A DNA stretch of 16,583 bases from an uncultured Eubacteriales bacterium (lineage in GTDB: Bacteria > Bacillota > Clostridia > Oscillospirales > Oscillospiraceae): NCBI GenBank assembly GCA_902477055.1, contig CABSFY010000049.1, positions 1-16,583 on the forward strand, written 5' to 3'. The notes under the pieces are model-generated. The model was given only the letters and a program-made list of their open reading frames with translations, did not search any database and was not told the DNA's origin. A program made the position numbers and the translations under genes. Positions 1 to 7,669 of the stretch are shown piece after piece. Positions within the stretch are counted from its first letter, which is position 1. Each line of letters opens with the position of its first letter.

Positions 1-80
1 GCAAGCGCGAGGACATCGAAGCCGTCATCAAGGGACCGAACGAACCCGGCGGCCGCCATATCTACACACTGGCCTACTAA
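1..80 (+). CDS. 3' end of an unidentified protein (partial)
   Basis: An open frame runs in from the left edge (first whole codon at 3) to TAA at 78-80 and encodes 25 residues ending in GGRHIYTLAY. The codon use resembles the downstream genes. The stop is only 45 nt before the start of the ABC transporter ATPase, with no evident terminator between, so the gene may head the same transcript. The visible tail is too short for me to recognise a family. Confidence 0.55.
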   Translation, partial: KREDIEAVIKGPNEPGGRHIYTLAY

Positions 81-125
81 TCCCTAAGGCAGTTAATAAA
101 AAAATATCAGAAAGGAAGAACTGCT

Positions 126-1643
126 TTGGAAGAAAAAGAAGTAGTGTTGCGAGCAGATAAAATCTGCAAGTCGTTTCCGGGCGTTAAGGTTCTGGATAAT
201 GTAGAGTTCGACCTTCGGAAAGGTGAGGTCCACGTTCTCCTTGGCGAGAACGGTGCCGGCAAGTCCACGCTGATGAAGATCTTTTCTGGCTTGTACAGCA
301 TTGACAGCGGCGACGTTTACGTGAACGGCGAAAAAGCAAAGATCCGAAATACCAGCGATTCTCAGGCACTCGGCATCTCCATTATCTATCAGGAATTCAA
401 TCTGATTCCGGAGCTGACCGTTGCGCAGAACATCTTCCTGCATCGTGAGCCGAAAACCAAGCTTGGCAACATCGATACACGGACGATGCGAAAGAAATCT
501 CAGGAGCTGCTCACCTTCTTGAAATCCACGGCATCTCCCGATGATAAGGTCAAAAGCCTCGGTGTCGCGCAGCAGCAGCTCGTGGAGGTCGCAAAGGCGC
601 TTTCCACCGACGCAAAGATCCTGATTCTTGACGAGCCGACGGCGGCCCTCAGTGAGCAGGAGATCGCCAAGCTGTTTGAAACCATCCGCAACCTGAAGGC
701 AAACGGCGTTTCCATGATCTACATCTCCCACAGAATGCAGGAGCTGAAGCAGATCGGCGACCGCATCACCGTCCTGCGTGACGGCCACACGATTGGCACG
801 CGCGACGCGAAGAATGCCGACATGGACGAGCTCATCAGCATGATGGTCGGCCGCGAGGTTTCGCAGCAGCGCGTTCGCTCGACGAACCGCTCGACCGACG
901 AGGTCGTTCTCGAAACCGTCAAGCTCAACCGCGGCAAGCAGGTCAAGGATGTCAATCTCAAGGTCCATAAGGGCGAGATTGTTGCCGTTTCCGGTCTGGT
1001 CGGCGCGGGCCGTACCGAGCTGATGCACGCTATCTTCGGCATTGACAAGATTGACTCCGGCGAGCTGATCGTCAAGGGCCAGAGGATGAAGCGCGTCAAT
1101 TCCAAAATTTCGGTCAAGAACAAGGTCGGCCTCCTGCCGGAGAGCCGGAAGGAAAACGGCCTTGCCCTGATCCTGCCCATTTATCAGAACATCACCGAGG
1201 CCGGTCTGAGCAAGCTCGGCGGCAAGCTCGGTATCATCAACGCGAAGAAGGAAGCCAAGATCGGCGATTCCTACATTGAGCGCCTGCGTATCGTTTGCCC
1301 CGGCGGCTGGCAGAAGGTCGGCAATCTTTCCGGCGGCAACCAGCAGAAGGTCGTTCTCGCGAAGTGGCTGTATCCGGAATCGGACATCCTGATCTTCGAC
1401 GAGCCGACCCGCGGCATCGACGTCGGCGCCCGTCAGGAAATCTATCATGTGATGGATGAGCTGACGGAGAAGGGGACCTCCATCCTGATGGTTTCCTCGG
1501 ACCTTCCCGAAATCATGACGATCGCGGACCGCGTTTACGTCATGCGTGAGGGCCGCTTTGTCGCGGAGCTGGACTGCGACAAGACCACGCAGGAAGAAGT
1601 CATCGCATACGCAACGGGAGGCAAGGAAGCACATGAAATCTAA
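126..1643 (+). CDS. sugar ABC transporter, double ATP-binding protein (RbsA/MglA type)
   Basis: This is the energising subunit of a CUT2-family sugar importer, cytoplasmic, with two ABC domains in one 505-residue chain (usual length about 500). Domain 1 has Walker A GENGAGKST at 40-48, the Q-loop Gln in IYQEF (Q89), the divergent signature LGVAQQQ (145-151), Walker B ILILDEPT with D169/E170, and switch His202. Domain 2 has the degenerate Walker A GLVGAGRTEL (290-299), signature LSGGNQQ (401-407) and Walker B with D425/E426. A degenerate second Walker A is normal for this family. The start is TTG at 126, preceded by AGGAAG about 8 nt upstream. The stop overlaps the next gene's start by 11 nt, so translation is probably coupled to the permease. 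Family assignment is firm. The sugar is not determined, since RbsA-like ATPases are poor predictors of substrate. Confidence 0.96.
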   Translation: MEEKEVVLRADKICKSFPGVKVLDNVEFDLRKGEVHVLLGENGAGKSTLMKIFSGLYSIDSGDVYVNGEKAKIRNTSDSQALGISIIYQEFNLIPELTVAQNIFLHREPKTKLGNIDTRTMRKKSQELLTFLKSTASPDDKVKSLGVAQQQLVEVAKALSTDAKILILDEPTAALSEQEIAKLFETIRNLKANGVSMIYISHRMQELKQIGDRITVLRDGHTIGTRDAKNADMDELISMMVGREVSQQRVRSTNRSTDEVVLETVKLNRGKQVKDVNLKVHKGEIVAVSGLVGAGRTELMHAIFGIDKIDSGELIVKGQRMKRVNSKISVKNKVGLLPESRKENGLALILPIYQNITEAGLSKLGGKLGIINAKKEAKIGDSYIERLRIVCPGGWQKVGNLSGGNQQKVVLAKWLYPESDILIFDEPTRGIDVGARQEIYHVMDELTEKGTSILMVSSDLPEIMTIADRVYVMREGRFVAELDCDKTTQEEVIAYATGGKEAHEI

Positions 1644-2595
1644 AAGTCTGATTGTGAAGAAGCTCCCCAAAAACGCTGCGTTCTACGCCATCATCGTGTT
1701 TGTCGCGTTCTTCGCCATCAAGGCGAACAACTACTTCACGCTGAGCAATATGATTAACCTCCTGCGGCAGGCCTCCGTGTTTGCGATCATCACCGCCTGC
1801 CTGTTCCTCGCGGTTCTGACGCACCAGACGGACCTCTCCGTCGGCGCGACGGCGAGCTTAAGCTCAGTGTTTATGGCCATGGCCCTCAACGCCGGAGCAA
1901 GCCCCTTCGTTGCGATTCTTGTCGCGCTTGTCACCGGCCTTGCGATGGGTGCCTTCAACGGCATCCTCATCAGCCGCACGACGATCGCTCCCTTTATCAT
2001 CACCATGAGTACGATGTACATCGGCGAGAGCATCGGCCTGATCGCGACCAAGGGCATTACCGTCCCCGTAACGAGCAGCACGATTCTTGCAGTTTCGAAG
2101 TATGAAGTATTCGGTGTTGTTCCGATCTGCGTCATCCTCATGGCAGCCATCTTCTTCGGCCTGTGGTATCTGATGCGAAAGCGTTCCTTCGGCACCGCGC
2201 TGTATGCCATTGGCGGCAACCCCGAAGCAGCACTGGCGACCGGCATCAACGTCAAAAAGTGCAAGTTCATCATCTTTGTGATGAATGGTGTGATTGCCTC
2301 CATCGGCGGCATCATCCTCGCAGCCCGTATCGGCACGGCGAACCCCTCGCAGGGCATCGGCCTTGAGTTTGAAGGCATCTGCGGCGCGGTTCTCGGCGGC
2401 ACGGCACTGTCCGGCGGCCGCGGCTCTGTCGGCGGCGCGTTCCTCGGTGCTCTGGCGATTGCGGTCATGAAGAACGGCCTGAATATGCTCGGCCTCAAGA
2501 CCGGCTATCAGATGGTCGTCCTTGGCTCCATCGTTCTGGTCATCCTCGCGCTTGACTCGCTGACGAACTCTGTGAAGGGAGGCCGTCAAAATTGA
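1633..2595 (+). CDS. sugar ABC transporter permease (RbsC type), first
   Basis: A 320-residue polytopic membrane protein of the BPD_transp_2 family, one of two non-identical permeases that would form the import channel. Hydrophobic segments run through most of the chain, starting with AFYAIIVFVAFFAI near the N-terminus. The family hallmark GGTALSGGRGSVGG followed by FLGALAIAVMKNGLNMLG is near the C-terminus. I chose ATG 1633 because AAGGAAG lies just upstream. The frame is open further upstream to 1546, but that extension would only re-read the ATPase gene in another frame. The start overlaps the ATPase stop (1641-1643), and the stop TGA overlaps the TTG start of the second permease by 4 nt. 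Confidence 0.95.
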   Translation: MKSKSLIVKKLPKNAAFYAIIVFVAFFAIKANNYFTLSNMINLLRQASVFAIITACLFLAVLTHQTDLSVGATASLSSVFMAMALNAGASPFVAILVALVTGLAMGAFNGILISRTTIAPFIITMSTMYIGESIGLIATKGITVPVTSSTILAVSKYEVFGVVPICVILMAAIFFGLWYLMRKRSFGTALYAIGGNPEAALATGINVKKCKFIIFVMNGVIASIGGIILAARIGTANPSQGIGLEFEGICGAVLGGTALSGGRGSVGGAFLGALAIAVMKNGLNMLGLKTGYQMVVLGSIVLVILALDSLTNSVKGGRQN

Positions 2596-3551
2596 TTAAA
2601 CGGAAAAATCTTGTTGAAAACCTGATGCGCCCGCTCTTGGTTCTTCTGATCTGCGTCATTATTGCGATTCTCGAACCGAAGTTCCTGAAGATCACGAACC
2701 TGATGAACGTCCTTCGCCAGAGCGCACTGCTGCTGATCATGTCGCTGGGTATGCTGTTCGTCATGCTCCTCGGCAGAGGCATGGACCTCTCGATCGGCGC
2801 AACCCTTTCGATGACCTCCTGCTTCGCGGCGGCGATTATGATCACGAACACCAAGAGTGTTCCCGTGATGCTGCTCGGTATGCTGGTCGGCCTTGTCATC
2901 GGCGTGGCCATCGGCTTCCTCAACGGCTATCTGGTTGCATATCTGCACCTGCCCGCCATTCTGGTTACTTACGGCACCCGGCAGATTATCCGCGGTATCG
3001 CGTATCTGCTGATGAGTGAAACCATTATCCGCAAGATGCCGAAGTTCATCACGTTCATCGGCACCGGCAACTTCCTCGGCATCAGCCTGCCGATCTGGAT
3101 CTCTCTGGTCTTTACCATCGTCGTTGCGTTGATGCTGACCAAGACCCGCTTCGGCCGCCGCTTCTTCTACGTTGGTGCAAACGACTCCGCTGCGGACTTC
3201 TCCGGCATCAACTCGAAGAGAACCGTCGTTGCGGCCTTCGTTCTCAACGCCCTGTTCGCTACGCTTGCCGGCTTTGTCTACATCGGCCGTCTGAGCGCTG
3301 CGGAGGCACAGATCGGCGAGGACTTCCACTTCAACGCAATCGCGGCCTGCGCGATCGGCGGCGTTTCCTTCCTCGGCGGCGTCGGCAATCCTTGGGGCGT
3401 CGTCTGCGGCGCACTCATCCTGCAGCTGCTGCAAAACGGCATGAACCTGATGGGCGTTGACCCGAACTGGAACAAGCTGGTTCAGGGCGCAGCGATTATC
3501 GTCGCCGTCCTGATCGATTACCTTTCCTACCGCAAAAACAATTCCCGTTAA
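2592..3551 (+). CDS. sugar ABC transporter permease (RbsC type), second
   Basis: A 319-residue membrane protein of the same family as its upstream neighbour but clearly diverged from it, pointing to a heterodimeric channel as in several CUT2 systems with two permease genes. It opens with a basic stretch (MIKRKNLVENLMRP) and then the transmembrane segment LLVLLICVIIAIL. It ends with the family motif IGGVSFLGGVGNPWG plus ALILQLLQNGMNLMG. The start is TTG 2592 in a TTGA overlap with the previous stop, with a strong GGAGG at 2579-2583. Tight overlap implies translational coupling. I rejected later ATG starts because they would remove the first membrane segment. Confidence 0.94.
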   Translation: MIKRKNLVENLMRPLLVLLICVIIAILEPKFLKITNLMNVLRQSALLLIMSLGMLFVMLLGRGMDLSIGATLSMTSCFAAAIMITNTKSVPVMLLGMLVGLVIGVAIGFLNGYLVAYLHLPAILVTYGTRQIIRGIAYLLMSETIIRKMPKFITFIGTGNFLGISLPIWISLVFTIVVALMLTKTRFGRRFFYVGANDSAADFSGINSKRTVVAAFVLNALFATLAGFVYIGRLSAAEAQIGEDFHFNAIAACAIGGVSFLGGVGNPWGVVCGALILQLLQNGMNLMGVDPNWNKLVQGAAIIVAVLIDYLSYRKNNSR

Positions 3552-3564
3552 CCCGTTGGTCTTA

Positions 3565-3578
3565 ACGGCGTATGCCGT
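3565..3578 (+). other. small hairpin between permease and binding-protein genes
   Basis: ACGGC (3565-3569), loop GTAT, GCCGT (3574-3578) form a perfect 5-bp stem in the 60-nt gap before the binding-protein gene. It is followed by an A-rich run rather than T residues, so it is not a terminator. Such structures can protect or process the mRNA of an abundantly needed binding protein, but that role is inference. Confidence 0.35.
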
Positions 3579-3611
3579 GAAAGATAAAAAAACAAATTTG
3601 GAGGACAAAAA

Positions 3612-4655
3612 ATGAAAAGACTCGTAGCCCTGCTTCTGGCTCTGATTCTCGTGCTCGGCCTGTGCGCTTGCGCTTCCGACACTACCGACGATCAGAAGAC
3701 CGAGGCCCCCACGGACGCTGTAACCGAAGCCCCCAAGTCCGAAGACAACACCGACAACACCGACAACACCAACACCAACGAAAAGAACTACACCATCGGC
3801 TTCTTTGTCAAGGACAACACCAACCCGTTCTGGCGCTACATTGTTAACGGCGCTATGAAGGCTGGCGAAGATCTCGGCGTTACCGTTATTGAGTACACCC
3901 CGGCCGAAGCTCAGAACGTTGAGCAGCAGGTTTCCCTCGTTCAGGACGCAATCCAGGCCGGCGTTGACGGCATGTGCGTCGTCGCGATCGACTCCGACTC
4001 CCTCCTCGACAGCTGCCAGCAGGCAATCGACGCGGGTATCGTCGTTGTTCCCTTCAACTCCAGAATGGACTCCCTGAACCTCCCGACCTTCGTCGGCATC
4101 GACAATGCGGCTGCCGCTGCAACGCTGATGGAAGAAGTTTGCAAGCGCCTTGACTACAAGGGCAAGATCGTCCTGCTCGAAGGCCACCTCGGTGGCTATG
4201 TTAACAACGAGCGTATGAAGGGCTGGATGTCCGTTCTCGAAAAGTATCCCGACATCGAAGTCGTTGCCGACCAGTCCGGCGATGGCCAGCGTGAGCTGAG
4301 CATGACCGTCATGGAGAACATCCTGCAGTCCTGCGACGAGATCGACGCTGTTGTCTGCCACAACGACAACATGGCGATGGGCGCCTTCCAGGCTATCCTG
4401 GCTGCGGGCCGTCAGGACGAAATGTTCGTCACCGGCTTCGACGCACAGGTTGAAGCTCTCGAATCCATGATCGAAGACGATCCCCCCAGAATTGCCATCA
4501 CCATCGACCAGACTCCGTTCAACCAGGGCTACTATGCCGTTAAGGCTTGCGTCGACCTGCTCAACGGCCTGCCCGTCGAAAAGGAAATCCCCACCGGCGG
4601 CACCCTCGTTACCCCGGAGAACGCACAGCAGGTTCTTGATGACTTCTACTCCTAA
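3612..4655 (+). CDS. sugar-binding lipoprotein of ABC transporter (RbsB-like, Peripla_BP_4)
   Basis: This is the extracellular, membrane-anchored substrate receptor for the importer encoded just upstream (347 aa). The N-terminus is a lipoprotein signal: MKR, a Leu-rich core, and the lipobox L17-C18-A19-C20 with Cys20 as lipidated residue. Residues about 22-58 are an acidic, Thr/Asn-rich tether. The binding fold starts at NYTIGFFVKDNTNPFW (about 59-74), resembling the RbsB start with the NPFW ligand-contact motif. It continues with GVDGMCVVAIDSDSL, VVPFNSRMD, TFVGIDN and TGFDAQVEALESM, typical of type I periplasmic-binding proteins. GGAGG at 3601-3605 precedes ATG 3612. The gene is last in its operon, whereas binding-protein genes often come first. 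A hairpin terminator follows. Ligand unknown; a neutral sugar, polyol or cyclitol is the family expectation. Confidence 0.95.
   Translation: MKRLVALLLALILVLGLCACASDTTDDQKTEAPTDAVTEAPKSEDNTDNTDNTNTNEKNYTIGFFVKDNTNPFWRYIVNGAMKAGEDLGVTVIEYTPAEAQNVEQQVSLVQDAIQAGVDGMCVVAIDSDSLLDSCQQAIDAGIVVVPFNSRMDSLNLPTFVGIDNAAAAATLMEEVCKRLDYKGKIVLLEGHLGGYVNNERMKGWMSVLEKYPDIEVVADQSGDGQRELSMTVMENILQSCDEIDAVVCHNDNMAMGAFQAILAAGRQDEMFVTGFDAQVEALESMIEDDPPRIAITIDQTPFNQGYYAVKACVDLLNGLPVEKEIPTGGTLVTPENAQQVLDDFYS
3744..3770 (+). repeat. three perfect 9-nt tandem repeats in the lipoprotein linker
   Basis: GACAACACC occurs three times head to tail (3744-3752, 3753-3761, 3762-3770), encoding Asp-Asn-Thr three times, followed by AACACCAAC. 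It lies in the disordered tether between the lipid anchor and the binding domain. Copy number could vary by slippage without breaking the frame. Confidence 0.85.
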
Positions 4656-4716
4656 TCTGCGCTGTGGCGTGTGGCTGAATCTGTAATATCTGATTAACTC
4701 ACACACTTGTGCATTT

Positions 4717-4763
4717 GGCCCCGTTGCATTTCATTTTGACTTGCAGCGGGGCCGCTTTCTTCT
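4717..4763 (+). terminator. intrinsic terminator after the importer operon
   Basis: GGCCCCGTTGC (4717-4727) pairs with GCAGCGGGGCC (4743-4753) as an 11-bp stem with one G-U pair and a 15-nt loop. It is followed by the pyrimidine-rich GCTTTCTTCT. It lies 61 nt after the binding-protein stop and ends 3 nt before the Shine-Dalgarno of the exporter gene. The T tract is interrupted, so some readthrough is possible. Confidence 0.7.
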
Positions 4764-4774
4764 GTGAGGTTTTT

Positions 4775-5500
4775 ATGACACTGCTATTTGTAGCTCTACT
4801 GGCCTTCGTGGGCAGTTTTTGCCAGGCAATTACGGGCTTCGGCGGCACGATCCTGATGATGACGCTCATGCCGATGCTCTATGAGTTCAACGCGGCTGCC
4901 GGCATCACCTCGGCGGTTTGCTGCCCGATTGCGCTACTGCTGATGCTGCGTTACCGCAAAGCGATTCGATTGAGGACTCTGGCTGTGCCGCTGATCTGCT
5001 ACCTGATTACAAGTACCGTCGCAGTGCAGCTGGCAGCCGGGATGGATTTGTCCGTACTCAAGGTGATTTTCGGCGTATTTTTGATCGTGCTGGCGGCGTA
5101 TTCCTACTTTGCGCCGAGCTTCCGCGTGAAGAATTCAATTCCTGTGGCCATCCTCTGCGGAACATTCGCCGGAATCAGCGGCGGCTTCTTTTCCATCGGC
5201 GGACCGCTGCTGGTGCTGTACTTTCTCGCTGCAACGCAGAGCCGCGAGGAGTATGTGGCGAACATCAACGTGGTTTTCTTCGTTACGAACCTCTGGCAGT
5301 CCGGCGTTCGCGCGGTGAATGGCATTTTGCAGCCGTCCATGCTGCTGCCGATCGCGCTCGGTATCTGCGGTGTGCTGATCGGCACACTGACCGGCGACAA
5401 GGCAGCCTCCAAAATCAATGCCGAGCTGATGAAAAAGCTCATTTATCTGTTTTTGGCGCTGTCCGGTGTAATTTCAATTTTGGAAACACTTCTGCGGTGA
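4775..5500 (+). CDS. TauE/SafE (TSUP) family membrane exporter
   Basis: A 241-residue polytopic membrane protein with the two inverted half-repeats of the sulfite-exporter TauE/SafE family. Half 1 carries SFCQAITGFGGTILMM (14-29) and half 2 carries AGISGGFFSIGGPLL (132-146), the hallmark Gly-rich segments. Family members export small anions such as sulfite, sulfoacetate and other organosulfonates or carboxylates. Length is typical (240-270). I chose ATG 4775 with GAGG at 4766-4769. The frame is open back to a GTG at 4709, but that start would translate through the terminator stem and add an unlikely N-terminus. It has no clear promoter of its own and may rely on readthrough. In this context it probably removes an acidic end-product; the substrate is unknown. 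Confidence 0.9.
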   Translation: MTLLFVALLAFVGSFCQAITGFGGTILMMTLMPMLYEFNAAAGITSAVCCPIALLLMLRYRKAIRLRTLAVPLICYLITSTVAVQLAAGMDLSVLKVIFGVFLIVLAAYSYFAPSFRVKNSIPVAILCGTFAGISGGFFSIGGPLLVLYFLAATQSREEYVANINVVFFVTNLWQSGVRAVNGILQPSMLLPIALGICGVLIGTLTGDKAASKINAELMKKLIYLFLALSGVISILETLLR

Positions 5501-5526
5501 TTTGTGGTATCGTTTTTGCGTCCGAA

Positions 5527-5550
5527 AAACAGCAAAATGTTTCGATTTTG
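5527..5550 (+). promoter_or_regulatory. conserved 24-bp element upstream of the GntR gene, copy 1
   Basis: AAACAGCAAAATGTTTCG (5527-5544), then A, then TTTTG. The same 24 bases with one change occur at 11318-11341 upstream of the DeoR gene. This copy contains the inverted repeat CAAAAT (5533-5538) / ATTTTG (5545-5550) around GTTTCG. It lies 12 nt before the -35 box, a position suited to an activator or operator site. Which regulator binds is unknown. Confidence 0.6.
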
Positions 5551-5562
5551 AGAACATTTTAC

Positions 5563-5591
5563 TTGCGTTTTCTATGGAAAGAATATATAAT
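5563..5591 (+). promoter_or_regulatory. sigma-A-type promoter of the GntR-led operon
   Basis: A -35 box TTGCGT (5563-5568) and a perfect -10 box TATAAT (5586-5591) are separated by 17 nt. An odd-centred perfect palindrome (AATATAT-A-ATATATT, 5582-5596) covers the -10 and could be an autoregulatory operator, although such AT-rich palindromes can arise by chance. Predicted transcription start is near 5598. Confidence 0.7.
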
Positions 5592-5632
5592 ATATTGCGT
5601 GATTAAATGAGAATATGGATGGTGGATACGAA

Positions 5633-6316
5633 GTGACAACGACGCAAAAACCGATGAAAAAGCCGATTGACCTGAATGAATGGTCGTATATCATGATCAA
5701 GGATATGATCCTGAGAAATAAAATTGCCGCCGGGGAGCAGATTCGCATTGAGAATCTTATCAATATGCTCCAGGTCAGCCGCACGCCGATTCGCGAAGCG
5801 CTGATCCGGCTGCATAACGACGGCCTTGTGGACGTTTTCCCGCACGTGGGCTACTATGTTCGCGGCTTCAGCCGCGACGAGTACCACGATGTTTTCGAGC
5901 TGCGCCTGCTCATCGAGTGCCACACGGCGGAGATCGCTGCGGCGACCATGACGGACGAGCAGATTCGCAAGCTGAAGATCGTAAACGAGCGCGGTGAAAT
6001 CGCGATCGAGGATAATGATGAAGAAGCCATGAACAAGTATGAGATCGAGTTCCACAATACGCTGATTGCGCATTCCGGGAACCAGCAGATCATCAAGGTG
6101 ATGGCGAACATTTCGGACTATATCTCCCGCGGAAGAATGATCGCTCTGAGATCCAGGGAGAACATCATGCTTTCTTTTCAGGAGCATTTGAAGGTTATCC
6201 ACGCCATCGAGCAGCACAGCCCGGAAAAAGCGAAGCGCGCCATGGCCGAGCATATCCGCCGGGTGGAGGACCGTCTGAGTACGCTCATCGAATTTGTCGA
6301 TGAGAAGAAAGCATAG
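5633..6316 (+). CDS. GntR family transcriptional regulator, FadR/FCD subfamily
   Basis: A DNA-binding regulator that probably controls this operon and responds to a small carboxylate or sugar acid. The N-terminal winged helix (about 15-78) contains the recognition motif QVSRTPIREALIRLHNDGLVDVFPHVGYYV. The C-terminal FCD domain (about 84-220) has the helical ligand pocket with the likely metal-binding His residues: H141 (EFHNTLIAHSGN), H185 (FQEHLKVIHAI) and H207 (MAEHIRRVEDRL). The usual Asp four residues before the first His is Glu137. I chose GTG 5633 (227 aa) because GGTGG lies about 8 nt upstream. ATG 5615 is in frame, would add six residues (233 aa) and has no visible ribosome site. Fe-ADH follows after 49 nt without a terminator, so the regulator leads the enzyme operon. 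Confidence 0.93.
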   Translation: MTTTQKPMKKPIDLNEWSYIMIKDMILRNKIAAGEQIRIENLINMLQVSRTPIREALIRLHNDGLVDVFPHVGYYVRGFSRDEYHDVFELRLLIECHTAEIAAATMTDEQIRKLKIVNERGEIAIEDNDEEAMNKYEIEFHNTLIAHSGNQQIIKVMANISDYISRGRMIALRSRENIMLSFQEHLKVIHAIEQHSPEKAKRAMAEHIRRVEDRLSTLIEFVDEKKA

Positions 6317-6365
6317 CAATCGTCTTTCTGCCTTCCGCAGGGCTTGGCTCTAAAAGGAGAAATTA

Positions 6366-7652
6366 ATGCAAGATTACAGACTTACTGCTGCCGCGCTCCT
6401 GAAGAATTGGAAGGGTGAGCGTTACCACTTCGGAAACGATGTGCTCGATGCGCTCCCCGCCGCCGTGGCGGCCTATGGTAAGCGGGTGCTTGCTGTTGCC
6501 TCGCTGCACCATGGGACGGAGCGAATCGAGCGCCAGCTTCGCGCTTTGCAGGCACTGGGCATCACAATCGTGGAAGGAAAACCGATCCCCGGCGCGAAGC
6601 CCAACAGCCCGCGCGAGGATATTTTCCGCATTGAAACACATATCCTGCACCAAAAACCGGACTGTGTGCTGGCCATCGGCGGCGGCTCCACGATCGATGC
6701 CTGCAAGGCGGCGATCGTTCTGGCGGCCTACGGCGCGACATATTCTGCTGACCCGGAGGCCTACTTCGGCGGCGGCCTGGTTACGAAAGCGGCCGAAACG
6801 ACCGGCGGAGAAATGCTCCCGCTGATCGCCGTGGAAACGGCGGCCTCGAGCGGCGCTCACCTGACCAAATACGCCAACGTGACCGATGTCGCCACGGGGC
6901 AGAAGAAGGTCATCGTTGATCCGGCAATCACGCCGGCCTGCGCGTTTTTCGACTACCGGATGTCGCATTCCATGCCGCAGCAGGCGACGCTTGCCGGTAT
7001 TTTGGACGGCATTGCGCACGTGTTTGAGTCGTTTTGCAGCGCAAAGCCGGAGCAGTACGACCTGCTGGAACAGATCGCGCTGACTGCGCTGCACCTGATT
7101 TTCCGCTACGCTCCGCGCGTTATTGACGATCCGAGCGATGCCGAGGCCAGAGAGGCCATCGGTCTGGCGACGGATCTGGGCGGCTATGCGATCATGGTCG
7201 GCGCGACGAGCGGCGCACACCTGACCAGCTTTTCGCTGGTCAATCTGACGGCGCACGGCATTGCCTGCGGCCTGATGAGCCCGTATTTCACCGTGCTTTA
7301 TTCGCCGGTCATCCAACGCCAGCTCCGGGCGGTAGCGCCCGTGCTTGCTGCGTATGGTTACTTAAATGCCGCGCCGGACACGCTGGACGGACGCGCACTT
7401 GCCGAGGCGGTCGCCGAAGGCTTCCTGTACTTTAACCGTGCGATTCACGCACCGGAGCGCCTGACACAGCTGCCGGGCTTCTCGGAGCGGTATGTCACGC
7501 AGATCATGGCGGCGGCAAAGGACCCGTCGCTCTCTGTAAAACTGAAAAGTATGCCGGTACCGCTCACGGCGGAGGAGGCGGACACCTATATGCTTCCGGT
7601 CGTCCGCGCCGCAATGGACGGAAATCTGGCGCAAATTCTTACCAAGCACTAA
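6366..7652 (+). CDS. iron-containing alcohol dehydrogenase family protein
   Basis: An NAD(P)-dependent, metal-using (Fe or Zn) oxidoreductase of group III, 428 aa, interconverting an alcohol with an aldehyde or ketone. The nucleotide-binding half has AIGGGSTIDACKAA (103-116), the family's GGGS motif. Metal ligands fit D214 and H218 (GILDGIAHVFE), H285 (GAHLTSFSLV) and H297 (TAHGIACGLM). The last two are 12 residues apart against 14 in FucO-like enzymes, placing it in a distinct branch. AAAGGAG at 6352-6358 precedes ATG 6366. It sits first among the enzymes after the GntR regulator. A role in oxidising an imported polyol or reducing an aldehyde intermediate is likely. The substrate is not deducible. 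Confidence 0.92.
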   Translation: MQDYRLTAAALLKNWKGERYHFGNDVLDALPAAVAAYGKRVLAVASLHHGTERIERQLRALQALGITIVEGKPIPGAKPNSPREDIFRIETHILHQKPDCVLAIGGGSTIDACKAAIVLAAYGATYSADPEAYFGGGLVTKAAETTGGEMLPLIAVETAASSGAHLTKYANVTDVATGQKKVIVDPAITPACAFFDYRMSHSMPQQATLAGILDGIAHVFESFCSAKPEQYDLLEQIALTALHLIFRYAPRVIDDPSDAEAREAIGLATDLGGYAIMVGATSGAHLTSFSLVNLTAHGIACGLMSPYFTVLYSPVIQRQLRAVAPVLAAYGYLNAAPDTLDGRALAEAVAEGFLYFNRAIHAPERLTQLPGFSERYVTQIMAAAKDPSLSVKLKSMPVPLTAEEADTYMLPVVRAAMDGNLAQILTKH

Positions 7653-7669
7653 CAAACGGAGGTAAACCT

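Noticed and set aside
93..1670. 525-codon minus-strand open frame opposite the ATPase gene
   Set aside because: It is the antisense shadow of a clear RbsA-type gene, with no ribosome site or domain.
2586..4706. 706-codon open frame on the minus strand opposite the second permease and binding-protein genes
   Set aside because: It mirrors the codon bias of the real genes, has no recognisable domain and contains low-complexity Val/Gly runs. The plus-strand genes here are certain.
4709..4774. Upstream GTG start for the exporter
   Set aside because: It would translate through the terminator stem and lacks a ribosome site. ATG 4775 has GAGG and gives the usual family N-terminus.
5512..5530. GTTTTT / AAAAAC hairpin as terminator of the exporter gene
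   Set aside because: It is an A/T-only 6-bp stem with no following T tract, too weak to call. It partly overlaps the 24-bp element.
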